Under the pieces are notes generated by a model. The model did not search any database, was not told where the DNA came from, and saw only the letters and a list, made by a program, of their open reading frames with translations. A stretch of DNA of 64,000 bases, taken from assembly GCA_034437215.1 (NCBI GenBank), contig DAOTVC010000076.1, forward strand, positions 1 through 64,000, written 5' to 3'. The position numbers and the translations under genes are program-made. Below, piece by piece: positions 40,801 through 49,385 of this stretch (position 1 is its first letter; each line of letters starts with the position of its first letter). Origin of the DNA: DAOTVC01 sp034437215. GTDB taxonomy: Bacteria > Chloroflexota > Anaerolineae > B4-G1 > SLSP01.

Positions 40801-43800
40801 TGCGCGCAGGGCTGCGTAGGGGTAGATGAGCGCCGAGAGGAGGTGGTTGAAGTGCTTGACGTCCTGCGCGTCGGCGTTGAGGTTGCGCAATTCGACCTCT
40901 GCCTGAGCGCTGGCCTGATCGAAGACCCGGGTGACGGTGGGCCAGCTGGCGAAGCGGCGCGCCATCTCCAGGATCTGCTGCCGGTCGTCGGCGGCGAGGG
41001 TGACGAAAGCGACCTCGCCGCTGGTGTGGGGCGCGATCTCCAGCTCCTGTCCCAGCGCCATGATGGGGTCGAGGGTGGCGCCGGTGGTCCCGGTCAGCCA
41101 GCCCTCGCTCTCCAGCGCACGGGGGTTCTTCTGGGCGCGCCCGCGCCCCAGGAAGCGCTCCCGGTCGCTCTCGTGGGCGCCCGTCAGCTCGATGCCCTCC
41201 TCGGCGACGAGCAGGTGGGCGACGTAGAAGGGCGGCTCCTCGGCGGAGCGGGGACGTCGCCAGAAGAGGAGGGCGTTGAGCTCGGGCAGGTAGTCGCTCT
41301 CGATGAACATCTTGTTGAAGGTGGGATGGCGCCGGTCGGTGTTCTGGTCCGCCAGCACCAGCTCCGCGTAACTCGTCAGCCGCAGGCGTCGGGAGTCGCC
41401 ACTGTGGTTGGTCAGGCTGACCCTGCGGACTTCGGCGTTGTCCTCCTTGGCGATGGTGATGAGGGTGCGGAGGACGATGTCGTGATCCTGGCGACGCAGC
41501 TCCGCCTGATGGGGATAGAAGCGCACCTCCGGCGAGCCAGCGGTGCGGATAGGCTGGGCACCTGCGGACCAGAGGTGCCCGCGATCCACGTCCTGGACGT
41601 AAACCCAGGTGCCCCAGGAGTCGAGGGTGGTATCGGCCCGCCAGCGGGTCAGCGCCCGGGGCTCTTCGGTCTGCGCCCGCTCGCTCTGGAAGTTGCTGTA
41701 CCCGCCTCCCGAGCCGGTGACGAGGGTGCCGTAGCGCCCGTTGGAGAGGTAGTGAACGAGGGGCAGGGGGGTCTGTTCGGAGATGGACCAGGGTTCCAGC
41801 TGCACCTCGGGCTCCACCTGACGCACCACTCCGACGTCCTCCTCGGGGGTCTCCTCCACAGGCGCCTGCTGCGGGATCTGCTCCTGGAGCAGCAGCTCGA
41901 CGCTCTGCATCCGGGGGTCAGCGTGGAAGGCGTCGACGATGACCTGCTCACAGAGGTAGTTGGTGAGCGCGACCATGATCATCCCCTGGTGGTGGGCCAT
42001 GTAGGTGCGCACGATGGCGCGCTCCTGCCCCAACGGCAGACGGGCCTCAGTGTAGTCCACGGCGTCGTAGAAGCCGAAGTGACCCAGAACCTGTCCTGCC
42101 CTGAGGCGCTCGATGTTCTCCATGACCTCCTGGGGGTAGACGGAGAGGGCCAGGAGGGAGGCGTAAGGGGCGATGACGAGATCGTCCCCCAGACCGCGCT
42201 TGCGGCCCAACCCCGGGATACCGAAGCCCCGGTACTGGTAGTTCAGGGCGGCGTCGAAGCGGTAGTAAGCGGATTCGGAGACGCCCCAGGGGACGTCGTT
42301 TTCCGCTGCATAGGCCATCTGTCCTTCCACCACCGCCTCGTCGGTCTGATCCAGAAGGGTATTCTCGTAGTTCCGCAGCCAGAGATCGGGCATGAGGTAC
42401 TCGAACATGCTGCCGTTCCAGGAGAGGAGGGCCTCTTTACCGTCTACCTGCGTGAGGGGGCGGCCCAGGTGGAGCCAGTGGCTCTGCGACACCTCCCCCT
42501 TGGCGATGGCGATGAGGCTGGTCGTGCGGGCCTCCGAGGCCAAAAGGTCGTAGTGGTTCCCGTCGAGATCCTCGACGTCCACCCGGTAGCCGAGGTAGAA
42601 GACCTTCCGCTGGTCGTCGTAGAGGAAGCCGAACTCCATCGCCTGGGCCAGCTCCTCGGCCCGGTTGCTCAGGTCCTGTAACCCGATGAGGAGGGAACCG
42701 GCGGCGATGCGGGCCGACTCGAGGGCACGCCGAAGATCCTCGCACCACCGCAGACCCGCCTCGTCTCCTTGCTCCTGCAACAGCTCACAAAGAGCCTCCG
42801 ACTGCGCTTCGGCCCTGCGGCAGCGGTCCGAGATCATCTCGAGCGTGGGGGCCGGGGCCAGGGCCTCCTTGAGCCCCTGCCAGCGCTCGCCGACGGCGGA
42901 GTCCGCAGGGGCCTCCACCAGGCTCTCGGGCGGCTCCTGCAGCATGACCAGCCAGGGTAGCAGGAGGTCCATCTCCTGCTGCATGTGGCGCAGGTGATCA
43001 TGGATACGCTCCGCCCAGAGACGGAAGTCCCGGATGAGCACGGTGTCGAGGGTGCCGGCTCCCTTTTGACTCAACGTTCTGATCCGCTGATCGAGGGTCA
43101 CGCCGCTCTCTGTAAGCAACCGTCGCAGCAGGAGACCCCGGCGCTCGGGCTTCTCCTGAGTTTCCCTCAGGGTCTCTTGGATCTCCTGAATCTGTGTGGT
43201 GATATCCTCCACCGCCGGCTGCAGCTCCTCCGCCTCTACCTCCTCCACGAGCTCCAGAAGGACGCCGAGGGTATCGCTCAACCCCCGCCAGCGCTCGTCG
43301 TGCAGCACGGATTGTCCTCCCAGGGCACGGAAGCGCTCCTTGAGAACGATGAGACAGGCCGCCATGTTGCCGCTGTCCACGGTGGAGACGTAGCGCGGTG
43401 TGAGCGTGCTCAGGTCCCGGGTGTCATACCAGTTCAGCAGATGGCCCCTGTACTTCTCCATCCGGTCGATGGTCTCCAGGGTGGAGCGGATGCGTACCGT
43501 CAGCTCCAGGAAGCCGATGTAGCCTATCTCGTAGGCCCCCAGGGTGGAGAGGAGGAGGAGTCCGATGTTGGTGGGGGAGGTGCGATGGGCGACCAGCCCC
43601 CGAGGCTGCTCCTGAAAGTGATCGGGGGGGAGCCAGTGATCCTCGGGCCCTACGAAGCGCTCGAAGTAGAGCCACGTGCGGCGGGCCAGGCGGCGCAGCT
43701 CGGCGCGCTCCTCCGCGGTCAAGGGCTTGCGCTCCCTCTCGATGGGCTGGCTGACCAGGTAGGCCACGTAGGGGGAAGCCGTCCATAGCATGACCAGCGG

Positions 43801-46473
43801 TAGGGCGACGAAGAGGGCCGGCGGGTGGACGACGGCGGTCACGATGCCCAGCACGACGGCGAGCAGCGCTCCCCCTCCCATCCACTGCCAGAGCACCGCG
43901 ATCTTGGACTCCCGCCCGAAGAGGCGCACGGTGTGGGCTGCCGTCGTCCACTGCAGGAGGCGTTTGTGGCTGATGAAGAGGCGCACCAGGGTCGTGCCGA
44001 TGGCGTCCGCCATCAGAAGGGTCTCGTAGGGCAGGAAGGCGAGAAAGAGCAACCAACGCCCCGTCTCCCTGCGTACTGCTTCGAGCGGGGTGTTGGTGCC
44101 GCCGTCCTGCAGACGACGCAGGATCTCCGCGACGGCGGCCACGACCAGGGGGACCGCCGACATCAGCAGGGTAAAGAGGGTCCAGAGGAAGGCGGAGCCG
44201 GGCAGCCAGACCCAGCCGGCAAAGAGCAGGGCCAGAAGCGCCGGCGTGCGCAGACTCCGGCGCAAATTGTCGACGATCTTCCAGCGGTCGATGAGGGAGA
44301 AGGGGTTGGGCAGACGCTCCCCTGCGGCTTCCGGCACCCGTGGGGCGAGCCAGGGCAGCAGCTGCCAGTCGCCCCGTACCCAGCGGTGTTTGCGTTGGGT
44401 GTAGGCAATATAGCTGGGGGGATAGCTCTCGTAGAGGATGATGTCGGTCACCAGCCCTGCCCGCCCGTGGATTCCCTCGAAGAGGTCGTGGCTCAGCAGC
44501 GCGTTCTCCGGCACCCAACCCTCGAGACTGCGATAGAAGGCCTCCAGGTCGTAGATGCCCTTGCCCACGTAGATCCCCTCGCCGAAGAAGTCCTGGTAGA
44601 CGTCGGAGACGGCGCGGGTGTAGAGATCGAGGCCCGTATCGCCGGTGAAGATGCGGGTGAAGAGGGTCTGGTGAGCGTCGGTGGGCTTGACCTCCGTCCG
44701 CGGCTGGAGGATGGTGTAGCCGGCGATGACCTGCCCCGTCTCCGGATCGAAGAGGGGGCGATTGAGCGGGTGGGCCAGCGTGCCCACGAGGCGCTGAGCA
44801 GCCTCACGGGGTAGGATGGTATCGGCGTCGAGGGTGATGACGTAGCGGATGTCGGGGAGCGCCGCGAAGTTACCGACCTGCGTGCTGTACGAGGTCTCAC
44901 CGCGGTCGAGCAGCAGGCGGTTGAACTCCTCAATCTTGCCCCGCTTGCGCTCCCAGCCCATCCAGACCCCTTCCTGGGGGTTCCACTGCCGCTTGCGGTG
45001 CAACAGGTAGAAGAGGCCGCGGTTCTGGGGATCGTACTGGCGGTTGAGGGCGCGAATGCCCTCGATGGCCTGCTCGAGGAGGGTCTCGTCCTCGGGCATC
45101 TCCTCCTCGGGCGCGTCGCTGAAATCGGTGAGCAGGGCGAAGCGCAGCCGGGGATCGCTGTTGTTCAGGTAGTGGAGCTCGATCTGCTGCAGCAGGAAGT
45201 CCACCTCGTCGCTCGTCAGCAGTGCGGGGATCACCACGAAGGCAGGATGGGCTTCCGGTATCCCTTCGCTGAAGTCCATCTTGGGCAGGTCGCTGGGGGA
45301 GGTGAGGTGAGTGATGGTGAAGTTGATCAGGTTGACCGCGACCATGGAGGCGGGGATGAGGGTGAGGAGCACCGTGGCGACGAGCTCGAAGGGGGTAGCG
45401 CCTGCATTCCAGGCGAAGAGGGCCAGCCCCAGGACGACGAGAAGGGTCAGCAGGACGATGCTCGTCAGGTAGACGAAGGTGGGATGGTCGAGGGCCCAGG
45501 CGCCCCACCGCTTCCCGAGCGGGGGATGGTAGTCGAGTGCGGCTTCCAGGGCCGGTCGGCCCCCGCCGATGAGGTAGTATCCGACGTGCCGGACGCGTTC
45601 GCCCTTGGGATCCGTCTCCTCCGCTTCCTCTGCCAGCCGCACGACCTCCTGTGCGGCGCTCTCCTCACTATATTCGGAGAAGCGGGCGAGGGTCTCCACC
45701 TCCTTGCGGTAGTGGTCACGGGTGTCGAAGTCCATGCGGGCGTAGATGCCGGTCGGGTCCTGGCGCAGGGTCACCTCGACGCGGCTCACCTTTTCGAAGA
45801 AGCTCTTCCAGTCGTAGGCCTCGAGGGCGCGTAGGCTGCGGATCGCGTTCCCGACCACGACCTCGGGAGGTGCCGTCGGCTCCTCCTCCCCGAAAGCACA
45901 CCCAAGGCTGGGGATGGGTGCGGCGACCTCGTCGAGCGCCACGCCTGCTTCGTCGACGACGGTGTACGTTAGCAGTTCAATGATGCTCAGGCGGAGCATG
46001 ATGGGGATGGCCCAGACCTCCCCCATGGTGAGAGGGCGCACCTCCTGGTAGGCGTTGGTGAAGCGCTGCACCCGATCGACGTCGACGGCCCCAGTGGCGC
46101 AGCTGACGAGGGCCCGGGCGATGGCGTAGACACGGGGATAGTCCTGTAGCTCGCCGTCGTCCAGCTTGGGCAGCCGGCGGTAGTAGCCTTCCGGGAGATT
46201 CTCCCGGATGCCCCGCATGGTCTGTTGAATGACGTAGAAGTTGTCGAGCAGCCACTCACCTACACCGGAAAGGGTGCCCTCCTCCTCGGAGAGCTGCACG
46301 AAGTAGTTGTAGGCCTCGCGCAGTGCCTCCCGGTAAGCAGGCAGGGCCTCCAGGGGTGAAGTCCGGGTGCCGGGACGCCGCGTCGCGCTCTGCTTCTCGG
46401 CGAGTCGCCGACCGCGGGTTGCGATTCGCTCTTCGGTATGGGTGGGGGCTGTGTGATCCGCAGTGTCTGCCAT
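37882..46473 (-). CDS. ndvB: Cyclic beta-1,2-glucan synthase (GT84-GH94)
   Basis: 2,863 residues, the normal size for NdvB/Cgs. N-terminal 320 residues are soluble. Transmembrane helices flank the GT84 domain (about 325-400 and 785-960), whose D-x-D is in VITLDADTILPREA; the region WVRGDWQLLPW is also typical. Then a glycoamylase-like domain (GIPGLGRKRGLGDDLVIAPY) and two GH94-type regions; the last has the catalytic Asp segment MKAGDWNDGMNRVG, RDQLQDVMSV and a GHGGWTWYTGSSGWMYR run. It makes and trims cyclic or linear beta-1,2-glucan for the periplasm or cell surface. It is encoded four bases after a universal stress protein gene and overlaps prs. Confidence 0.93.
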   Translation of the reverse strand: MADTADHTAPTHTEERIATRGRRLAEKQSATRRPGTRTSPLEALPAYREALREAYNYFVQLSEEEGTLSGVGEWLLDNFYVIQQTMRGIRENLPEGYYRRLPKLDDGELQDYPRVYAIARALVSCATGAVDVDRVQRFTNAYQEVRPLTMGEVWAIPIMLRLSIIELLTYTVVDEAGVALDEVAAPIPSLGCAFGEEEPTAPPEVVVGNAIRSLRALEAYDWKSFFEKVSRVEVTLRQDPTGIYARMDFDTRDHYRKEVETLARFSEYSEESAAQEVVRLAEEAEETDPKGERVRHVGYYLIGGGRPALEAALDYHPPLGKRWGAWALDHPTFVYLTSIVLLTLLVVLGLALFAWNAGATPFELVATVLLTLIPASMVAVNLINFTITHLTSPSDLPKMDFSEGIPEAHPAFVVIPALLTSDEVDFLLQQIELHYLNNSDPRLRFALLTDFSDAPEEEMPEDETLLEQAIEGIRALNRQYDPQNRGLFYLLHRKRQWNPQEGVWMGWERKRGKIEEFNRLLLDRGETSYSTQVGNFAALPDIRYVITLDADTILPREAAQRLVGTLAHPLNRPLFDPETGQVIAGYTILQPRTEVKPTDAHQTLFTRIFTGDTGLDLYTRAVSDVYQDFFGEGIYVGKGIYDLEAFYRSLEGWVPENALLSHDLFEGIHGRAGLVTDIILYESYPPSYIAYTQRKHRWVRGDWQLLPWLAPRVPEAAGERLPNPFSLIDRWKIVDNLRRSLRTPALLALLFAGWVWLPGSAFLWTLFTLLMSAVPLVVAAVAEILRRLQDGGTNTPLEAVRRETGRWLLFLAFLPYETLLMADAIGTTLVRLFISHKRLLQWTTAAHTVRLFGRESKIAVLWQWMGGGALLAVVLGIVTAVVHPPALFVALPLVMLWTASPYVAYLVSQPIERERKPLTAEERAELRRLARRTWLYFERFVGPEDHWLPPDHFQEQPRGLVAHRTSPTNIGLLLLSTLGAYEIGYIGFLELTVRIRSTLETIDRMEKYRGHLLNWYDTRDLSTLTPRYVSTVDSGNMAACLIVLKERFRALGGQSVLHDERWRGLSDTLGVLLELVEEVEAEELQPAVEDITTQIQEIQETLRETQEKPERRGLLLRRLLTESGVTLDQRIRTLSQKGAGTLDTVLIRDFRLWAERIHDHLRHMQQEMDLLLPWLVMLQEPPESLVEAPADSAVGERWQGLKEALAPAPTLEMISDRCRRAEAQSEALCELLQEQGDEAGLRWCEDLRRALESARIAAGSLLIGLQDLSNRAEELAQAMEFGFLYDDQRKVFYLGYRVDVEDLDGNHYDLLASEARTTSLIAIAKGEVSQSHWLHLGRPLTQVDGKEALLSWNGSMFEYLMPDLWLRNYENTLLDQTDEAVVEGQMAYAAENDVPWGVSESAYYRFDAALNYQYRGFGIPGLGRKRGLGDDLVIAPYASLLALSVYPQEVMENIERLRAGQVLGHFGFYDAVDYTEARLPLGQERAIVRTYMAHHQGMIMVALTNYLCEQVIVDAFHADPRMQSVELLLQEQIPQQAPVEETPEEDVGVVRQVEPEVQLEPWSISEQTPLPLVHYLSNGRYGTLVTGSGGGYSNFQSERAQTEEPRALTRWRADTTLDSWGTWVYVQDVDRGHLWSAGAQPIRTAGSPEVRFYPHQAELRRQDHDIVLRTLITIAKEDNAEVRRVSLTNHSGDSRRLRLTSYAELVLADQNTDRRHPTFNKMFIESDYLPELNALLFWRRPRSAEEPPFYVAHLLVAEEGIELTGAHESDRERFLGRGRAQKNPRALESEGWLTGTTGATLDPIMALGQELEIAPHTSGEVAFVTLAADDRQQILEMARRFASWPTVTRVFDQASAQAEVELRNLNADAQDVKHFNHLLSALIYPYAALRAAPEILAANERGQSGLWPYAISGDYPLLLVRIGEQEEIPLIRQLLKAHTYWRNRNLKIDLVILNTKDTGYAQELSDQINSLIRQSDSDAWINRRGGIFILRKGQMDRETQILLQTAARVVLDAGAGALEEQLRPLQQRPTYLPSFSPPQPGGYAEEPLPPVERPTDLEFDNGFGGFTAGGKEYAIYLESGSERPEGWTPAPWINVIANPDFGFLVAESGPGFSWALNSGENRLTPWRNDPVSAPPAEALYLRDEETAEVWTPTPLPRGEDAPYLIRHGAGYSIFEHHSHGLEQRLRLFAAPDAPVKIVQLRLHNAWERPRRLTATYYAEWVLATFRDLAQQYIVPDYAGEHDVLLARNPYNAEFAGRVAFLAADRPLHGLTTNRTEFLGRERSLEDPAALSRVGLSGTVRAGFDPCAALQIHIDLQPGETQEVTFFLGQGADREETLALVDRFRQEGAAGETWQAVTDFWEGVRSSITVSTPERSMDLLLPWLLYQALSCRIWGRSALYQSSGAFGFRDQLQDVMSVVHARPEVAREHILRTAAHQFEEGDVLHWWHPPSGRGVRTRISDDLLWLPYVTAEYVETTGDTAVLEEEVPFREGEPLKPEEEERYGHYEITEKSYSLYEHCLRAIAQGTTSGPHGLPLMKAGDWNDGMNRVGIEGEGESVWLGWFLYDILQRFAPLCEARGDADLARDFREQAEVLRETLEATAWDGAWYRRGYYDDGTPLGSSQSEECQIDSLGQSWAVLSGAGSEERVAEALRSVDERLIREDAEIIELFTPPFDETPKDPGYIKGYPPGIRENGGQYTHAALWVVWAFAKRGRGERAAQLFHLLNPINHSLTQERAEAYKVEPYVVAADVYSVPPYVGHGGWTWYTGSSGWMYRLGIEAILGLHREGQSLRMDPRIPGSWPGFSLTYRYGTSRYHIEVDNEAGVEQGVREVRVDGERRDDKRIPLQDDGGQHEVQVVMGEEEA

Positions 46474-46476
46474 ACT

Positions 46477-47433
46477 CTAGTGACCCTTCTCCTGACTGAC
46501 CGCCTTCTCGGCGGCACTCTCTGCAATCTCCTCTCGCGACAGATCCTGCACAATGAGCAGGGGCTTGGTCCCGTAGGCGATAAAGTTCAGAGCGATACTG
46601 CCGTAGGGCCAGCGCGCCTCACCGGAGTAGCCGTGAGCACTCAGCAGGACCATGTCGATATCCTCCTTCTCCACCAGGTCGTGCAGGGCAGCGGCAGGAT
46701 TCTCGCTGACCAGAAGACGGGTTTCCGCCTCCGAGGCGAGCCGAGTTTGCAGATCCTTGAGGTACTCCTTACCGTGCTCGTGGTTCAGCTCGGTGAGCCG
46801 GTCGACGAGTTCCTGCTCCTGCTCCTTGAGCGGTGCGCGACGCGGTACCTCGGGCCGGGCGACGACGTGGGCCAGGACGATGCGGCAGTCGTGGTAGTTG
46901 GCGATGGAGCGCGCAAAGGGCAGCAGATTCTCGGCCCGGCGTGAGCCGTCCAGCGGGACGAGGACGCGATGGTACTCCAACGCTGTTAGGTCTTGGGGCA
47001 CGGATTGGTAGGACCGGACGATCAGGGTGGGCATGTAGACGCGCAGGATGACCTTCTGCACCACGCTGTTGATGTTCCACTCGCTCAGACCACTCTGCCC
47101 GTGACTGCTCATGACCAGCAGGTCGACGTTCTTTTCGCGCGTATAAGCGACGATGCGTTTCGCTGCGCGCCCCTCCAAGAGGACCTTCTTCACGTTCAGG
47201 TCCAGGTCCTTCAGGCGGGCACTGACCTCGTCGAGGTAGGATTCGGCCTCCGCCTTGCGCATCTGCCACCCCAGCGGATCGACCGCCTGGGAGCGATCCT
47301 CCCCCTGAGGCTGCTCCACGACTCGCATGACGATGATCTGTGAGCCGAAAGGCCGGGCCAGCGCGACGACGTGGGGCAACACACTCTCGGCGAGAGACGA
47401 ACCGTCAAGTGGAACGAGTATCTGTTCGAACAT
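46477..47433 (-). CDS. Tandem-domain universal stress protein
   Basis: 318 residues with two UspA domains: residues 1 to about 143 (FEQILVPLDGSSLAESVLP; LLVMSSHGQSGL) and about 155 to 300 (HRVLVPLDGSRRAENLLPF; MVLLSAHGYSGEARWPYGS). The second has G-x-x-G and a GS close to the ATP-binding pattern, at shorter spacing than usual. The ATG is preceded by AAAGGAAG. Its stop is three bases before the glucan synthase start, so the two are surely co-transcribed. A role in stress response linked to the glucan is inference. Confidence 0.92.
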   Translation of the reverse strand: MFEQILVPLDGSSLAESVLPHVVALARPFGSQIIVMRVVEQPQGEDRSQAVDPLGWQMRKAEAESYLDEVSARLKDLDLNVKKVLLEGRAAKRIVAYTREKNVDLLVMSSHGQSGLSEWNINSVVQKVILRVYMPTLIVRSYQSVPQDLTALEYHRVLVPLDGSRRAENLLPFARSIANYHDCRIVLAHVVARPEVPRRAPLKEQEQELVDRLTELNHEHGKEYLKDLQTRLASEAETRLLVSENPAAALHDLVEKEDIDMVLLSAHGYSGEARWPYGSIALNFIAYGTKPLLIVQDLSREEIAESAAEKAVSQEKGH

Positions 47434-47680
47434 AGTTTTTGCTTCCTTTCAACCGCGACCGTCCGACAAAGCGCTCTTAAAAGTATAATTTTCCGAGTGA
47501 TGGTGGGTGATCTACTTAAAGGGTGCTTGCGTCACTGTAATTTGCGAGCCTCAAACGCCCAGGAGGTACTCCGCCCCCACGCTCTCGGTTACGCCAGCAC
47601 GAAGTTATACTTCTGCGAGCCCTGAGGGCGTCGGAGGCTCTTGAACCCGATCTCTGGTGCCCCCCCATCCCTCTGGTCGG

Positions 47681-48019
47681 CTACTCTTCCTCGACGAGAC
47701 GGACGACGGTGGCGTCCTCGTTGGTGCGGAAGACGTACTCCTCGCCCTGCACCTCGACCGTCACCTGGTAACCGGGGGTGATGACCTGGGCGCAGACTTC
47801 ACCCTCCTCGGCGAGTCCCAGGCAGGCGTCGGGCCAGTCCTCCTGCTCGTAGGAGACGATCTCCACAGCATCCTCGGGTATCTCCAGCTCCTCGCTTAAC
47901 TGACCACGAAGCTGCTGAATAGGAGCAGGTAAGGGGGCCTCCTGCCGATTCTGACAGCCGACCAGGAGCAGGGACAACATCAGAGCAATCAACATCCAGA
48001 TCCCTTTACGTACTAACAT
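47681..48019 (-). CDS. Small lipoprotein of unknown function
   Basis: 112 residues, AAGGAGG upstream of the ATG. Signal peptide with lipobox LLLVGC. The mature part of about 90 residues has a beta-rich look, with EIVSYEQEDWPDACLG and VCAQVITPGYQVTVEVQGEEYVFRTNEDA, including two Cys that could form a disulfide. Homologues of this kind (D-x-x-L-G-L...C...P-G-Y) occur as small exported proteins. No function is known to me. It lies downstream of the 15-bp tandem repeat and after the phosphoglycerate mutase gene. Confidence 0.82.
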   Translation of the reverse strand: MLVRKGIWMLIALMLSLLLVGCQNRQEAPLPAPIQQLRGQLSEELEIPEDAVEIVSYEQEDWPDACLGLAEEGEVCAQVITPGYQVTVEVQGEEYVFRTNEDATVVRLVEEE

Positions 48020-48035
48020 GGTGGTTATCCTCCTT

Positions 48036-48110
48036 GAACTGACGGACAGGGAACTAACGGACAGGGAACTAACAGACAGGGAACTAACAGACAGGGAACT
48101 AACAGACAGG
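48036..48110 (-). repeat. Five-copy 15-bp tandem repeat
   Basis: Five head-to-tail units of 15 bases: GAACTGACGGACAGG, GAACTAACGGACAGG, then three exact GAACTAACAGACAGG. They fill the gap between the phosphoglycerate mutase stop (48131) and the lipoprotein start (48019), ending just before the Shine-Dalgarno of the latter. Variation only at two positions shows recent expansion. It would be transcribed in the leader of the lipoprotein message. Confidence 0.95.
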
Positions 48111-48130
48111 TGCCCACTCTCTTACAGGGG

Positions 48131-49348
48131 TCAAGCCCCGTACTTCCCCAGCCGTCGCGCGTGGGCGAGGGCCAGGGGCATGATCTCGAAGGCCGGGAAG
48201 CGCGGTCCCAGACTGCCGGTGACGCACGCTCGCTCGCCGAACTGCTCCACTCTATCAGGCCGGCAGAACTCCGACCAGAGAAGCACCGGCACGGGGTGCC
48301 AGCTGTGATACTTCATCTTGGCGGGCGTCGAGTGATCCCCTGTCACCACAATCACGTCGGGATGGAGGTCGACGAGGCGGGGTACGAGCGCGTCCGTCTC
48401 CTCGATGAGGCTGACTCGGCGGTCGAAGTCGCCGTCCTCCCCGGCGCTGTCGATCCGCTTCACGTGGACGAAGAAGAAATCGTAGTCGTTCCACTTCTCC
48501 TCTAAAAGGTCGAACTCCTCCTCCACGGTGTGGCTGACGGGCAGGGCGTCCATTCCGATGAGCTTGGAGACGCCCCGGTACATGGGGTACATGGCGATGG
48601 CGGCCGCTTGCAGCCCGAAGACCTCCTGCATGGAGGGCCATTCGGGCTGCTGGGAGAAGCCGCGCAGCAGTACCATGTTGGCGGGCTTCTCATCGCGCAG
48701 GATCTCCCGGACCTGGTCGACGAAGTCGCGCACGATCCGAGCCGTCTTCTTCGCCTCCGGTGTGGGCAGGGTGGCCTCCGGGCGCACCGGCTCCTCTCCC
48801 ACCTCCAGGGGATCGGTCTCCGTCACGGCGCTCGAGAGCTCCGCGCCCCGCAGCACCAGCAGGAAGCGGTACTCCTTGACGGGCTCCATGAAGACCTCCA
48901 CCTCGGAGATGTCGAGATTACTGCAGACGAGCTCCTCCAGCTCCTTGTTCTTCTCGGTGGAGATGCGGCCCGCGCGCCGATCGACGACGACGCCCTGCTC
49001 GTTAACCGTGCAGAAGTTCCCGCGAGCCGCCACGTCCTGGGGCTGGAGATCGAAGTCGATGCCCAGCGCCGAGAGGACGCCCCGGCCCACCTGGTAGGTG
49101 ACGGGGTCGTAGCCGAAGATGCCCAGGTGACCGGGCCCGCTGCCGGGGGTGACCCCCGTACGCACCGGCTGGTGGAGGCCGCAGATGCCTTCCGCCGCCA
49201 GCCGGTCCAGGTTGGGGGTGTGGGCCGCCTCGAGGGCCGTCTTGCCACCCCTTTCCATGGGTAATCCCCCCAGCCCGTCCATGACCAGCATCACGATCTT
49301 GGTGTCTCTGTTTCTCTCGACGAGAGATTTGATGAAGTTAAGGTCCAT
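48131..49348 (-). CDS. apgM: Archaeal-type cofactor-independent phosphoglycerate mutase
   Basis: 405 residues from ATG 49348 with AGGAG seven bases upstream; an in-frame start 72 bases earlier has none. It interconverts 3- and 2-phosphoglycerate. ApgM family landmarks: KIVMLVMDGLGGLP (first metal ligand and nearby), TPNLDRLAAEG, TPGSGPGHLGIFGYDP with the nucleophilic Ser, and VVVTGDHSTPAKMKYHSWHPVPVLLW with the Asp and His metal ligands. It belongs to the alkaline phosphatase superfamily. It follows the sugar permease genes by 37 bases, so may be on the same transcript. Confidence 0.94.
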   Translation of the reverse strand: MDLNFIKSLVERNRDTKIVMLVMDGLGGLPMERGGKTALEAAHTPNLDRLAAEGICGLHQPVRTGVTPGSGPGHLGIFGYDPVTYQVGRGVLSALGIDFDLQPQDVAARGNFCTVNEQGVVVDRRAGRISTEKNKELEELVCSNLDISEVEVFMEPVKEYRFLLVLRGAELSSAVTETDPLEVGEEPVRPEATLPTPEAKKTARIVRDFVDQVREILRDEKPANMVLLRGFSQQPEWPSMQEVFGLQAAAIAMYPMYRGVSKLIGMDALPVSHTVEEEFDLLEEKWNDYDFFFVHVKRIDSAGEDGDFDRRVSLIEETDALVPRLVDLHPDVIVVTGDHSTPAKMKYHSWHPVPVLLWSEFCRPDRVEQFGERACVTGSLGPRFPAFEIMPLALAHARRLGKYGA

Positions 49349-49385
49349 GCTTGATCTCCTTTCCTGACATGTAGCTTTGTTAACT

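Noticed and set aside
48036..48110. Tandem repeat as a possible CRISPR array
   Set aside because: Units of 15 bases abut with no spacers, so it is a simple tandem repeat.
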